Of a stretch of 43,001 nt of DNA, positions 25,243 to 33,818 are shown piece by piece. The translations under genes and the position numbers were made by a program. Source of the stretch: Jannaschia donghaensis. GTDB lineage: Bacteria > Pseudomonadota > Alphaproteobacteria > Rhodobacterales > Rhodobacteraceae. The stretch lies in NCBI RefSeq assembly GCF_001403795.1, contig NZ_CXSU01000012.1:1008507-1051507 (forward strand). Direction: 5' to 3'. The notes under the pieces were generated by a model. It was not told where the DNA came from and did not search any database. It worked only from the letters and a program-made list of their open reading frames with translations. The first letter of the stretch is position 1. Each line of letters begins with the position of its first letter.

Positions 25243-25949
25243 CAGAAGTTCGACAGGCTGGCGTTCGCGGCGGCGGCGAACCGCTCCAGAACCATGTCCC
25301 ACATCGCCGCCACGATTTCCGACTCCGCATCCTGGCGCAGCGTCAGCCGCGCGCCGCCGTCTTCGGCCGCCAAGATCACGGCGACCTTCGACCCCTGCGG
25401 CGTCCCCAGTCGCCAGTCGAGGTCGATACGGGCCGGACGCTGCGCTGCGGTCACCGTCGCCCACGTTCCTTCGGTGCCGTCGAACAGGACTTCGCGCAGC
25501 CGCCCGCCGGCCTTCGCGTCCAGCACGACGACCTGCGGCAAGGCCCCGTCGTTCTGCGCCGACAGCGAAATACGGGCCACGGGCCACCAGATCGCGATGT
25601 CTTCGCAGAACAATTGCCAGGTTTCCGCAACGCTGAGCCGGGTCGTCAGGCTGCGATACCATCCCGGAACGGGGTCCGGTGCGATGCAGGTGGCGTGCAG
25701 ATCACCCAACCAGTCCACAAGGGGTGCAGCGCCGCCCGACACCAGTGCGTAATGATTGCGCGTCCCGCTTGTCGTCATCGACACAAGGCCAGCTTCGAGC
25801 AGGACTTTGAGATGTTGCGACACTGCCGGGCGCGACACCGGCAATCCGTCGGCGATGCGCCCGACGGGCAAGGCCCCGCCCCGCAGGCGGTCAAGCACTG
25901 CACGCCGCGTTGGATCGGCCAGGGCCGTGAGGATCGCCTCGTAAGTCAC
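25242..25949 (-). CDS. ArsR-type regulator fused to an SRPBCC/AHSA1-like domain
   Basis: 235 residues. The winged helix (about 1-85) has ALADPTRRAVLDRLRGGALPVGRIADGLPVSRPAVSQHLKVL in ArsR style; the metal-binding cysteines of classic SmtB/ArsR sensors are absent. The second half (about 95-230) looks like an SRPBCC ligand-binding fold: LSVAETWQLFCEDIAIWWPV, GGRLREVLFDGTEGTWATV, and a final helix MWDMVLERFAAAA. ArsR-SRPBCC fusions are known and probably sense a hydrophobic ligand. It starts with GTG at 25949. It is coupled to the HEXXH peptidase gene downstream, which may be its regulated partner. Confidence 0.85.
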   Translation of the reverse strand: MTYEAILTALADPTRRAVLDRLRGGALPVGRIADGLPVSRPAVSQHLKVLLEAGLVSMTTSGTRNHYALVSGGAAPLVDWLGDLHATCIAPDPVPGWYRSLTTRLSVAETWQLFCEDIAIWWPVARISLSAQNDGALPQVVVLDAKAGGRLREVLFDGTEGTWATVTAAQRPARIDLDWRLGTPQGSKVAVILAAEDGGARLTLRQDAESEIVAAMWDMVLERFAAAANASLSNF

Positions 25950-26145
25950 AGCAGACGCTAATCACGCGGCACTCGTGGCGGTCAATCGGCTTGTTGTGCC
26001 GTGATGTCGCGTGGCGACCAATCGCCCGGATGCGGCGTTTCCACTTGTCGACAGACATCGCCTTGAAGCCCCCGCGCCCCGGACATAGGTTCGGCCCCAA
26101 CCCATGCCGCGACAGGCGCGGCGGGGTGGCAAAAGGGGCAGTGCC

Positions 26146-26784
26146 ATGATCGACCCGGTCGAACATTTTCAGAACAATCTCGTGCCGATGGTGGTCGAGC
26201 AGACCAGCCGCGGAGAGCGGGCCTACGACATCTTCAGCCGACTGCTGAAGGAACGGATCATCTTCGTGAACGGCCCCGTCCACGACGGGATGAGCCAGCT
26301 GGTCGTCGCACAGCTTTTGCACCTTGAGGCGGAGAATCCGTCCAAGGAAATTAGCATGTACATCAACAGCCCCGGCGGTGTCGTGCATTCGGGCATGTCG
26401 ATCTACGACACGATGCAATACATCCGGCCCGCCGTGTCCACGCTGGTGTGCGGCATGGCCGCGTCGATGGGGTCCGTGATCGCCGTCGGCGGTGAAAAGG
26501 GCATGCGCTTCTCGCTGCCGAATTCGGAAATCATGGTCCACCAGCCGTCCGGTGGGTCGCAGGGCATGGCGTCCGACATCCTGATCTCCGCGCGCCATAT
26601 CGAACAGACGCGCGAACGGCTCTATCAGCTTTACATGAAGCACACCGGCCAGGACCGCGAAACGGTGCAGACCGCGCTGGACCGTGACAAGTGGATGACG
26701 CCGCAGGAAGCCAAGGATTGGGGTCACATCGACGAAATCGTCGAAAGCCGCGCCGAAGCGAAGACCGACGACGACAAGAAGTGA
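26146..26784 (+). CDS. clpP: ATP-dependent Clp protease proteolytic subunit
   Basis: 212 residues. Serine peptidase forming two stacked heptameric rings. The catalytic triad is S107 (GMAASMGS), H132 (MVHQPSGG) and D181 ([11 protein letters not shown]). The segment [23 protein letters not shown] is typical. The frame opens at 26104, but the ATG at 26146 follows AAAAGGGGCAG and gives the standard N-terminus [14 protein letters not shown]. clpX follows 235 bp later with hairpins between. With the tmRNA and SspB in the same window this completes the tagged-protein degradation route. Confidence 0.97.
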   Translation: MIDPVEHFQNNLVPMVVEQTSRGERAYDIFSRLLKERIIFVNGPVHDGMSQLVVAQLLHLEAENPSKEISMYINSPGGVVHSGMSIYDTMQYIRPAVSTLVCGMAASMGSVIAVGGEKGMRFSLPNSEIMVHQPSGGSQGMASDILISARHIEQTRERLYQLYMKHTGQDRETVQTALDRDKWMTPQEAKDWGHIDEIVESRAEAKTDDDKK

Positions 26785-26812
26785 TCGGCGGGCGACACCG
26801 CCCGGAAAACGG

Positions 26813-26841
26813 CGGGCCGACGGCGTGGCGCTGTCGGCCCG
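26813..26841 (+). terminator. Hairpin between clpP and clpX
   Basis: CGGGCCGAC (26813-26821) and GTCGGCCCG (26833-26841) form a perfect 9-bp stem around an 11-base loop, 28 bp after the clpP stop. A second small hairpin (CGCCCGTAACGGGGCG) follows at once. There is no long T tract, so it may dampen rather than end transcription into clpX. The remaining 160 bp to clpX show no gene and must hold any separate clpX promoter. Confidence 0.5.
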
Positions 26842-27019
26842 TTCGCCCGTAACGGGGCGGATTCGACGCGACGGAATGCCCGGTCACCGGTCGGGAATTT
26901 GGCATTGTGGCCCCCGACCGATCCGCCTAGGCTTCTGCGCAACGACGAAATCTACCGGCGGGGCATGGCCCCCGCTGTCGGCGTCCGCCAGGCACGGACG
27001 CACGACATAGGAGGCGACG

Positions 27020-28288
27020 ATGGCCAACAGTTCCAATTCCGGCGAGGGTAAGAACACCCTTTATTGTAGCTTCTGCGGCAAGTCCCAGCATGAAGTCCGC
27101 AAGCTGATCGCCGGTCCGACGGTCTTCATCTGCGACGAATGCGTCGAGCTGTGCATGGACATCATCCGCGAAGAGACGAAGGCCGCCGGCCTGAAATCCT
27201 CCGAAGGCACGCCAACCCCCCGCGAAATCTCCGAGGTGCTGGACGATTATGTCATCGGTCAGGAGCATGCCAAGCGCGTCCTCGCCGTGGCGGTTCACAA
27301 CCACTACAAGCGGTTGGATCACGCGGGCAAATCCGACATCGAGCTGGCGAAATCCAATATCATGCTGATCGGTCCGACGGGCTGCGGCAAGACGCTGCTG
27401 GCGCAGACGCTGGCCCGGATTCTGGACGTGCCGTTCACCATGGCCGATGCGACCACGTTGACCGAAGCCGGCTACGTCGGCGAAGACGTCGAGAATATCA
27501 TCCTGAAGCTGCTGCAGGCGTCGGAATATAACGTGGAGCGGGCGCAGCGCGGCATCGTCTATATCGACGAGGTCGACAAGATCACCCGCAAGTCTGACAA
27601 CCCGTCCATCACCCGCGATGTATCGGGCGAAGGCGTGCAGCAGGCCCTGCTGAAGATCATGGAAGGCACCGTCGCCTCCGTGCCGCCCCAAGGCGGGCGC
27701 AAGCATCCGCAGCAGGAATTTCTGCAGGTCGACACCACCAACATCCTGTTCGTCTGCGGCGGGGCTTTTGCCGGTCTCGACAAAATCATCGCACAGCGCG
27801 GCAAAGGGTCCTCAATGGGCTTCGGTGCCGACGTGAAAGCGCCGGACGAGAAGACCGTCGGCGAATATTTCATGGATCTGGAGCCGGAGGATCTGCTGAA
27901 ATTCGGTCTGATCCCGGAATTCGTGGGGCGTCTGCCGGTTATTGCGACGCTGACAGATTTGGATTTGGATGCGCTGGTCACGATCCTGACCAAGCCGAAG
28001 AACGCGCTGGTCAAGCAATATCAGCGTTTGTTCGAGCTGGAAGATGTGCAACTGACCTTCACCGACGACGCGCTTCAGGCGATCGGCAAGCGCGCGATCG
28101 AGCGTAAGACCGGCGCCCGTGGCCTGCGGTCGATCATGGAAGATATCCTGCTGGATACCATGTACGAACTGCCCGGCATGGACACGGTCGAGGAAGTCGT
28201 CGTCAACGAGGAGGCGGTCCGCCGCGAGGTGAAGCCTCTGCTGATCCATTCCGAGAAAAAGGCCGAGGAGCCTGCTTCGGCAGGCTGA
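27020..28288 (+). CDS. clpX: ATP-dependent Clp protease ATP-binding subunit ClpX
   Basis: 422 residues. The N-terminal C4 zinc finger has Cys16, Cys19, Cys38 and Cys41 (YCSFCGK ... [10 protein letters not shown]), the domain that binds adaptors such as the SspB tail. AAA+ module: Walker A GPTGCGKT about 118-125, pore loop [10 protein letters not shown], Walker [11 protein letters not shown], and sensor/arginine elements [13 protein letters not shown] and [21 protein letters not shown]. It unfolds ssrA-tagged and other substrates and feeds them into ClpP. AGGAGG sits seven bases before the ATG. A strong terminator follows. Confidence 0.98.
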   Translation: MANSSNSGEGKNTLYCSFCGKSQHEVRKLIAGPTVFICDECVELCMDIIREETKAAGLKSSEGTPTPREISEVLDDYVIGQEHAKRVLAVAVHNHYKRLDHAGKSDIELAKSNIMLIGPTGCGKTLLAQTLARILDVPFTMADATTLTEAGYVGEDVENIILKLLQASEYNVERAQRGIVYIDEVDKITRKSDNPSITRDVSGEGVQQALLKIMEGTVASVPPQGGRKHPQQEFLQVDTTNILFVCGGAFAGLDKIIAQRGKGSSMGFGADVKAPDEKTVGEYFMDLEPEDLLKFGLIPEFVGRLPVIATLTDLDLDALVTILTKPKNALVKQYQRLFELEDVQLTFTDDALQAIGKRAIERKTGARGLRSIMEDILLDTMYELPGMDTVEEVVVNEEAVRREVKPLLIHSEKKAEEPASAG

Positions 28289-28310
28289 AGGCCGCGACAT
28301 CGTGGAAATT

Positions 28311-28334
28311 ACGGCCCTTTCGGGGGCCGTTTTT
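28311..28334 (+). terminator. Rho-independent terminator of clpX
   Basis: ACGGCCC (28311-28317), loop TTTCGG, GGGCCGT (28324-28330), then TTTT and further T-rich sequence. It lies 22 bp after the clpX stop and is the clearest intrinsic terminator in the window. Confidence 0.88.
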
Positions 28335-28380
28335 CATTTGCGGGATTGAGGACATGCTCCAGCGCCCTACCCTGTGGCGT

Positions 28381-29598
28381 ATGAAAGATACCCCCGCAAA
28401 CACCGCCCCCGCCCTGACTTTCACCCCGACCCGCGCTGCCGGGTTGGAGCGGTTGGAGGCTTTCCTGCCCCGTGCCGGTCGCGCCTATGCCGACGGGCGC
28501 AATCACGATCTGCCGGGTCACCCGCATGTGTCGTCGATGTCCCCCTGGCTGGCCCACCGCGCGATCACCGAGGCGGAAATGGCGGGCCGTATTCTGGACC
28601 GGTTCGGCCCGGCGACCGCGGAAAAGATGCTGTCGGAAATCGTCTGGCGGGCCTATTTTAAAGGCTGGCTGGAACGTCGCCCGTCGACCTGGACGGATTA
28701 CAAGCGCGGCTTGAAGGGCGCGCGCGACCGCCTCGCCACCTCGTCCGGCCTGCGCCGCGCGTGGGAGGAGGCCTGTGGCGGCACCACGGGTATCGCGCCG
28801 TTCGACGACTGGGCGGCGGAGCTTGTGAATACCGGCTATCTGCACAACCACGCGCGCATGTGGTTCGCGTCGATCTGGATGCACACCCTGCGTTTGCCGT
28901 GGGAGTTGGGGGCCGATTTCTTCCTGCGGCATCTTCTGGACGGCGATGCGGCGTCCAACACTCTGTCCTGGCGATGGGTTGCCGGGCTGCACACCAAAGG
29001 CCGTCCGTATCCCGCCCGCGCCTCCAACATCGCGAAATTCACCGGTGACCGCTACGACGCGCGCGATCTGGGGCACCGCCTGACGCCTTCCGGGGAGATC
29101 GAGGCGTTGGACGGCCCACCCCATCCCGACCCGCAAGCCGTTCCCGATGATGTGCCACTGCCATCGGGGCGCATCGGGCTGCTGCTGCACGAGGACGATC
29201 TGCATCCCGATTACCTGCTGGCACGCGGGTTAGAGCCTGCGGGCACGGCCGCCTTCATCGCCCCCGCCGGGCGTTCGCCGCTGACCATCGCGTCCCACGT
29301 CACACATTTCACCACCGCGCTGGCACAAAACGCGGTGTCGCGCGCGGACGCGCAGGGTCCGGTGACGACGGACGGGGAAGAGATCGCGGCTTGGGCCAAG
29401 GACTTCGATCACATCGTCACGCCTTATGCGCCGACCGGGTGGCTGCGCGATGCCCTCGACGACCTGCCGCTGCAGACACATCGGCCCCTGCGCGATTGGG
29501 ACGCCGCCGCCTGGCCCCAGGCGACCGCCGGGTTCTTTAAGGTGAAGAAGAAGATCCCTGACATATTGGACACGATCCCAAGCGATTGCGGGCATTGA
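28381..29598 (+). CDS. Cryptochrome/photolyase-related protein with FAD-binding domain first
   Basis: 405 residues from the ATG at 28381 (an in-frame ATG at 28354 is possible). Residues about 45-230 match the helical FAD-binding domain of photolyases: SSMSPWLAHRAITEAEM, LSEIVWRAYFKGWL, NTGYLHNHARMWFASIW, then HLLDGDAASNTLSWRWVAG and PYPARASNIAKFTGDRY. In ordinary photolyases this domain follows an N-terminal alpha/beta antenna domain; here it opens the protein, and a different alpha/beta-looking region (about 260-385, with GRIGLLLHEDDLHPDYLLAR and IVTPYAPTGWL) comes after it. It could be a permuted or replaced antenna domain. It may be a light sensor or a repair-type flavoprotein; function unknown. 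It follows the clpX terminator directly. Confidence 0.82.
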   Translation: MKDTPANTAPALTFTPTRAAGLERLEAFLPRAGRAYADGRNHDLPGHPHVSSMSPWLAHRAITEAEMAGRILDRFGPATAEKMLSEIVWRAYFKGWLERRPSTWTDYKRGLKGARDRLATSSGLRRAWEEACGGTTGIAPFDDWAAELVNTGYLHNHARMWFASIWMHTLRLPWELGADFFLRHLLDGDAASNTLSWRWVAGLHTKGRPYPARASNIAKFTGDRYDARDLGHRLTPSGEIEALDGPPHPDPQAVPDDVPLPSGRIGLLLHEDDLHPDYLLARGLEPAGTAAFIAPAGRSPLTIASHVTHFTTALAQNAVSRADAQGPVTTDGEEIAAWAKDFDHIVTPYAPTGWLRDALDDLPLQTHRPLRDWDAAAWPQATAGFFKVKKKIPDILDTIPSDCGH

Positions 29599-29702
29599 CC
29601 ACGGGCAGGGTTCACAGATGACGGATCGTCGGCTACGGTCCACCCCAATGCAGGTCCGATTAACGGATCGCACGAGGCAGTAATCAAGCACGGGGCAGTG
29701 AC

Positions 29703-30848
29703 TTGCGACAGGCAACCAATGGGGCGCATCCGCCCGAATCCATCCGTATCCTATCTTCCGTCGCGTTGATCGCGCTGCTTGCCGGCTGTCAGGGATCGCT
29801 TCCCGGCAACGGTGGCGGCGACGCAACACGCGCCACCCCGATCGGGGAAAGCGTCCAGTTGATCGAGCGCGACGTGGAAGCACCGGAGGTCTTCAGCGCC
29901 AAGGATCGCGCCCTGTGGGACGGTCGCCCGTCGCTGGGGGGTGTCTGGGTCGCCGCCCCCGACGTCCGCGACCCCGAGCGGGTCATCATCCGCAACGAGG
30001 ATAACGGCAAATTCGTGATCGGCGCGTTGTTCAAGCGCGAGCGTTCGAACCCCGGCCCGGCGCTGCAACTGTCGTCCGATGCCGCCGCCGCCCTTGGCAT
30101 TCTGGCCGGATCGCCCACGTCCATCGACGTCGTCGCCCTGCGCCGCGAGGAATCGGCAGCCCCGACGCCCGCCCCGGCCACCAGCGCCCCCTTGGCCGAA
30201 GCGGAGGCCGAGGCCGGACCCATCGCCGAGGAAATCGTGCAGACCGCCGCGGCCCCCGTCGCCGAAGCCCCGCGCCCCGACGCCATCGCCGCCGCAAGCG
30301 CCGCGCTTGAAACGGTGGACGCCGAGGGCGAGACACCGGAAGCCAGCATCGAGGCCGCCGCCGCAATCCCGGGGCCCATCCCCGAAGCGGAGCTGCGCGC
30401 GCCGGCACGCCAGAATTTCTTCGGTCGTCTGTTCGGCAAGCGCCGGGCGGCGAATGTCGATGCGCCTGCCGCCATGCCGGATCAGACCGTGATGCCGACC
30501 CCCGTCGACGTGTCGGCCACGGGGGCTGCGGCCCCGGCGGTTACCGCCACGTCGCTTGACACCACGCCGGTCCGCACCGCTTCGGCCAGCCCGGCACCCG
30601 TACGCGCCACCGGCCTTGACCGGCCCTATGTCCAGATCGGCATCTTTTCGGTCGAGCAGAACGCCCGCGATATCGCCACGTCGCTGTCCACCGCAGGCAT
30701 CGTGCCGACCGTGCTGGAACAGGAAAGCCGCGGCCGCACCTTCTGGCGCGTCATCGTCGGCCCCGCGACCACGACGGGCGACCGGGCGGCGGTAATCCGC
30801 AAGGCCAAGTCCATGGGCTTTACCGATGCTTTCGCTACCCGCGGCTAA
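29703..30848 (+). CDS. SPOR-domain lipoprotein
   Basis: 381 residues from a TTG start after CGGGGCAGTGAC. It has a lipobox ALLAGC with the acylated Cys at 29. A middle part (about 130-300) is low-complexity, rich in Ala, Pro, Glu and Thr, and probably spans the periplasm. The C-terminal SPOR domain (about 305-380: YVQIGIFSVEQNARDIATSL ... WRVIVGPATTTGDRAAVIRKAKSMGF) binds denuded glycan strands at the division site. It is directly upstream of dacA, consistent with cell-wall remodelling. The start codon is uncertain, but the lipobox fixes the frame. Confidence 0.85.
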   Translation: MRQATNGAHPPESIRILSSVALIALLAGCQGSLPGNGGGDATRATPIGESVQLIERDVEAPEVFSAKDRALWDGRPSLGGVWVAAPDVRDPERVIIRNEDNGKFVIGALFKRERSNPGPALQLSSDAAAALGILAGSPTSIDVVALRREESAAPTPAPATSAPLAEAEAEAGPIAEEIVQTAAAPVAEAPRPDAIAAASAALETVDAEGETPEASIEAAAAIPGPIPEAELRAPARQNFFGRLFGKRRAANVDAPAAMPDQTVMPTPVDVSATGAAAPAVTATSLDTTPVRTASASPAPVRATGLDRPYVQIGIFSVEQNARDIATSLSTAGIVPTVLEQESRGRTFWRVIVGPATTTGDRAAVIRKAKSMGFTDAFATRG

Positions 30849-30890
30849 GGTCCATATCACGAAAGACAATTTCAACCGGAGGACCCTGCC

Positions 30891-32060
30891 ATGCTCCGTC
30901 GCACATTTCCGTCCCTGATCGCCGCCCTGCTGATCGCCTCGCCTGGTCTGGCGCAGGAGTTTCAGACTCAGGCCGGATCGGCGGTCGTCCTCGACCACAA
31001 TACCAGTCAGGTTCTGCTGTCCAAGAACGCGGAGGTGCCGCTGCCGCCTGCGTCGATGTCCAAGCTGATGACGCTGAACATGACGTTCGAGGCGCTGGAG
31101 GACGGTCGGCTGACGCTGGAGTCGGTGCTGCCGGTGTCGCAACACGCGGCAAGCTATGGCGGCTCCACGATGTTCCTCGACAGCCGTGACCGCGTCTCGG
31201 TCGAAGATCTGATCCGCGGCGTCGTCGTTTTGTCGGGCAACGATGCCACCACCGTCCTTGCCGAGGCCCTGTCGCCCGACGGCACGGAAGATGGCTTTTC
31301 CCAGATGATGACCGACCGGGCGCGCGAGCTGGGAATGGAGCAATCGGTGTTCCGCAATTCCAACGGCTGGCCCGCGCCGGGCCACGTCATGTCGATGAAG
31401 GATCTAAGCATCCTGGCCGAACGCCTCATCACCGAATTCCCGCAATACTATCCCTATTTCGCCGAGCGGGAGTTCGAATTCGACGGACGCTCCCCCTCGA
31501 ACCGGTTCAACCGCAACCCCCTCCTGACCCTCGACATCGGGGCGGACGGCCTGAAGACCGGTCACACGCAAGAGGCGGGCTACGGCCTTGTCGGCAGCGC
31601 CGTGCAGGGGGACCGTCGCGTCACCTTCGTCATCTCCGGCCTGCCGTCCGAAACGGCCCGCGCCGAGGAAAGCGAGCGGATCGTGAACTGGGCGTTCCGG
31701 CAATTCGCCGAAGTCGAAATGCTGGCGGATCGGTCGGCGGTGATGCAAGCCGACGTCTTCATGGGCGAGCAGAGCGTCGTCGGACTGGTGCCCGAAGACA
31801 GCGTCATACTGCTGTTGCCGGTGACGGGCCGCGCGCCGGTGTCGGGCGACATCACCTTCGACGGCCCGGTGCAGGCCCCGGTAACCGCCGGTGATCGTCT
31901 GGCCACGCTGACGCTGTCGCATCCGGGCGTGCCGCCGGTCGAAGTGCCGCTGGTCGCGGAAAGCGACGTGACCCGCGCCGGCCCGCTGCGCCGCATCCAG
32001 ATCGCCGGATCCCGCGTCGCGGGCGAGGTTCTGGGATCGGCGCTGGAACGGTTCGAATAA
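30891..32060 (+). CDS. dacA: D-alanyl-D-alanine carboxypeptidase (PBP5-type)
   Basis: 389 residues. Signal peptide at 1-21 (SLIAALLIASPGLAQ). Active-site motifs: SMSK (S55, K58), SGN (S115-N117) and KTG (K222-G224). The C-terminal PBP5-C beta domain begins near 275. It trims the terminal D-Ala from peptidoglycan stem peptides in the periplasm. GGAGG stands eight bases before the ATG. It lies 42 bp after the SPOR lipoprotein gene and ahead of tmk. The usual C-terminal amphipathic membrane anchor is short here (LGSALERF). The paralogue name (dacA, dacC) is conventional. Confidence 0.94.
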   Translation: MLRRTFPSLIAALLIASPGLAQEFQTQAGSAVVLDHNTSQVLLSKNAEVPLPPASMSKLMTLNMTFEALEDGRLTLESVLPVSQHAASYGGSTMFLDSRDRVSVEDLIRGVVVLSGNDATTVLAEALSPDGTEDGFSQMMTDRARELGMEQSVFRNSNGWPAPGHVMSMKDLSILAERLITEFPQYYPYFAEREFEFDGRSPSNRFNRNPLLTLDIGADGLKTGHTQEAGYGLVGSAVQGDRRVTFVISGLPSETARAEESERIVNWAFRQFAEVEMLADRSAVMQADVFMGEQSVVGLVPEDSVILLLPVTGRAPVSGDITFDGPVQAPVTAGDRLATLTLSHPGVPPVEVPLVAESDVTRAGPLRRIQIAGSRVAGEVLGSALERFE

Positions 32061-32079
32061 CCGTCCGATTTCGGGACGG
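32061..32079 (+). terminator. Weak hairpin after dacA
   Basis: CCGTCC (32061-32066) and GGACGG (32074-32079) pair immediately after the dacA stop codon, followed by a second GC-only fold (GGGCGGGG with CCCCGCCC) before tmk. There is no U tract. It probably shapes the messenger end rather than fully terminating. Confidence 0.35.
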
Positions 32080-32129
32080 CGACGGGCGGGGTATGTTCCC
32101 CCGCCCCGCCCCCTGCTAGGGCAAGGCGC

Positions 32130-32726
32130 ATGTTCATCTCCCTCGAAGGTATCGACGGCTCCGGCAAGTCGACGCAGGCCCGGCTGCTGGCCGATCATCT
32201 GGAATCACTTGGCCACACCGTCCTGCGCACGCGGGAGCCGGGGGGCAGTCCGGGGGCCGAGGCGATCCGCGCCTTGCTGGTCGAAGGCGACCCCGGACGG
32301 TGGTCGCCGGTGACCGAACTGCTGCTCTACAATGCCGCGCGACGCGACAATCTGGAACGGCGGATCGAACCTGCGCTGGCACGTGGCGACTGGGTCGTCA
32401 CCGACCGCTGGACCGATAGCACGCGGGTCTATCAAAGCACGCGGGGCGGCGACCGCGCCTCGGTCGATGCGTTGCAGGATCTGGTGATCGGCCGCGAACC
32501 CGATCTGACAATCGTGGTCGACATGGATCCGGCCGCCGCCCTGGCCCGCGGCCTGGCCCGTCCGGGGCAGGAAGACCGGTTCGAACAGCTGGGAGTCGAG
32601 TTTCAGCGCACCGTCCGCGACGGATACGCCGCGCTCGTCAAGGATTACCCCGACCGCGTCCGCATCGTGGACGGCGATGCCGACGAAGAAACGGTCGCCG
32701 CCCGGATCCAGGCCTTGCTGCCGTGA
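32130..32726 (+). CDS. tmk: Thymidylate kinase
   Basis: 198 residues. It phosphorylates dTMP to dTDP. The P-loop GIDGSGKSTQ lies at 8-17, TREPGGSPGAEAIR is the substrate loop (the Arg/Glu/Pro motif), DRWTDSTRVYQ is the DRX motif with the dTMP-stacking region, and an arginine-rich lid segment (LARGLARPGQEDRFEQ) follows. AAGGCGC precedes the ATG. The stop overlaps the GTG start of holB (GTGA), the common tmk-holB pairing. Confidence 0.96.
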   Translation: MFISLEGIDGSGKSTQARLLADHLESLGHTVLRTREPGGSPGAEAIRALLVEGDPGRWSPVTELLLYNAARRDNLERRIEPALARGDWVVTDRWTDSTRVYQSTRGGDRASVDALQDLVIGREPDLTIVVDMDPAAALARGLARPGQEDRFEQLGVEFQRTVRDGYAALVKDYPDRVRIVDGDADEETVAARIQALLP

Positions 32727-33781
32727 CCGACATCCCCGAAGCTGACCGCCGGGGCGACGCACCGCACCCCCGCATGACCGACCGTCTGTTCGGGCAGGAG
32801 ACGGCCGAGGCCGCGTTCCTGGACGCGTGGAACACCGGGCGGCTGCACCACGGCTGGTTGCTGACGGGGGCGCGGGGCATCGGCAAGGCGACGTTGGCGT
32901 GGCGGATCGCGCGCTTCCTGCTGACCGATCCGCCGGCCCGCGCCGACACGCTGGATCCGGTGCCCGACCATCCCGCCCTGCCCCGCATCCGCGCCCTGTC
33001 CGACCCGGGTGTCATGCTGTTGCGCCGACCGTGGGACGACAAGACCAAGAAGCTGAAGACGCAGATCACCGTGGACGAGGTGCGCCGACTGGGGGGATTC
33101 TTCGCCATGTCGTCGGGCGGGCGGCGCGTGGTGATCGTTGATTCCGCGGACGCGCTGAACCCGTCTGCGGCCAATGCCATCCTGAAACTGCTGGAAGAAC
33201 CGCCCGCGCAGGCCACGCTGCTCCTCATCTCGCATCAGCCCGCGCGCCTTTTGCCCACGATCCGGTCGCGGTGCCGCGTCCTGCGTCTGTCGCCGCTGCC
33301 GCTGCCCGCGCTGGAACAGGCTGTGGAGCAGGCCGGCGGCCATGCCGCGGCGGCGAGTGCCTTGGCCGAAGGCTCCGTAGGGGCGGCCCTCGAACTGGCA
33401 GATGGCGGGGCCGAAACCTACGAAGCGCTGATCGACCTGTTCGCGAAACCCGCTCTCGACAAGGCACGCGCCCGCGCGATGGCCGACGCCTGCACCGGTA
33501 AGGCGGGTGCTGCGCGGCTGGACGCGACGCTCAATGCCATCGAACGGTTGTTGCACCGCACCGCCCGCGCCGGTCTGCTGGGCCCCCCTGCCGACGCGCC
33601 CGAGGCCGAGACGCGCACCCTGACCCGTTTGGCCCCCCATGATGCCGCGGCCCGCGCCTGGGCCAAATTGGCGCAGGACGTCGGCGATCGCGCCGCCCAT
33701 GCCCGCGCCGTCAACGTGGACCCGTCCGCCATCGTCTGGGACGCGCTTGCGCAGATCGACGGGCTGGCCCGCCGCATCTGA
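32723..33781 (+). CDS. holB: DNA polymerase III delta' subunit
   Basis: 352 residues from GTG. A clamp-loader AAA+ ATPase-like protein: GARGIGKATLAWRIARFLL is the P-loop-like region, then KTQITVDEVRRLGGFFAMSSGGRRVVIVDSAD (Walker B position degenerate, as usual in delta'), LLEEPPAQATLLLISH and TIRSRCRVLRLSPL (sensor 1 with the SRC motif). The zinc-finger cysteines of E. coli delta' are absent, as in many alphaproteobacteria. It is coupled to tmk upstream, with tatD 37 bp downstream. Confidence 0.93.
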   Translation: MTDIPEADRRGDAPHPRMTDRLFGQETAEAAFLDAWNTGRLHHGWLLTGARGIGKATLAWRIARFLLTDPPARADTLDPVPDHPALPRIRALSDPGVMLLRRPWDDKTKKLKTQITVDEVRRLGGFFAMSSGGRRVVIVDSADALNPSAANAILKLLEEPPAQATLLLISHQPARLLPTIRSRCRVLRLSPLPLPALEQAVEQAGGHAAAASALAEGSVGAALELADGGAETYEALIDLFAKPALDKARARAMADACTGKAGAARLDATLNAIERLLHRTARAGLLGPPADAPEAETRTLTRLAPHDAAARAWAKLAQDVGDRAAHARAVNVDPSAIVWDALAQIDGLARRI

Positions 33782-33818
33782 CCTTGCGGGGACCCTGCAC
33801 GCGCCTTACTTCGCCGGC

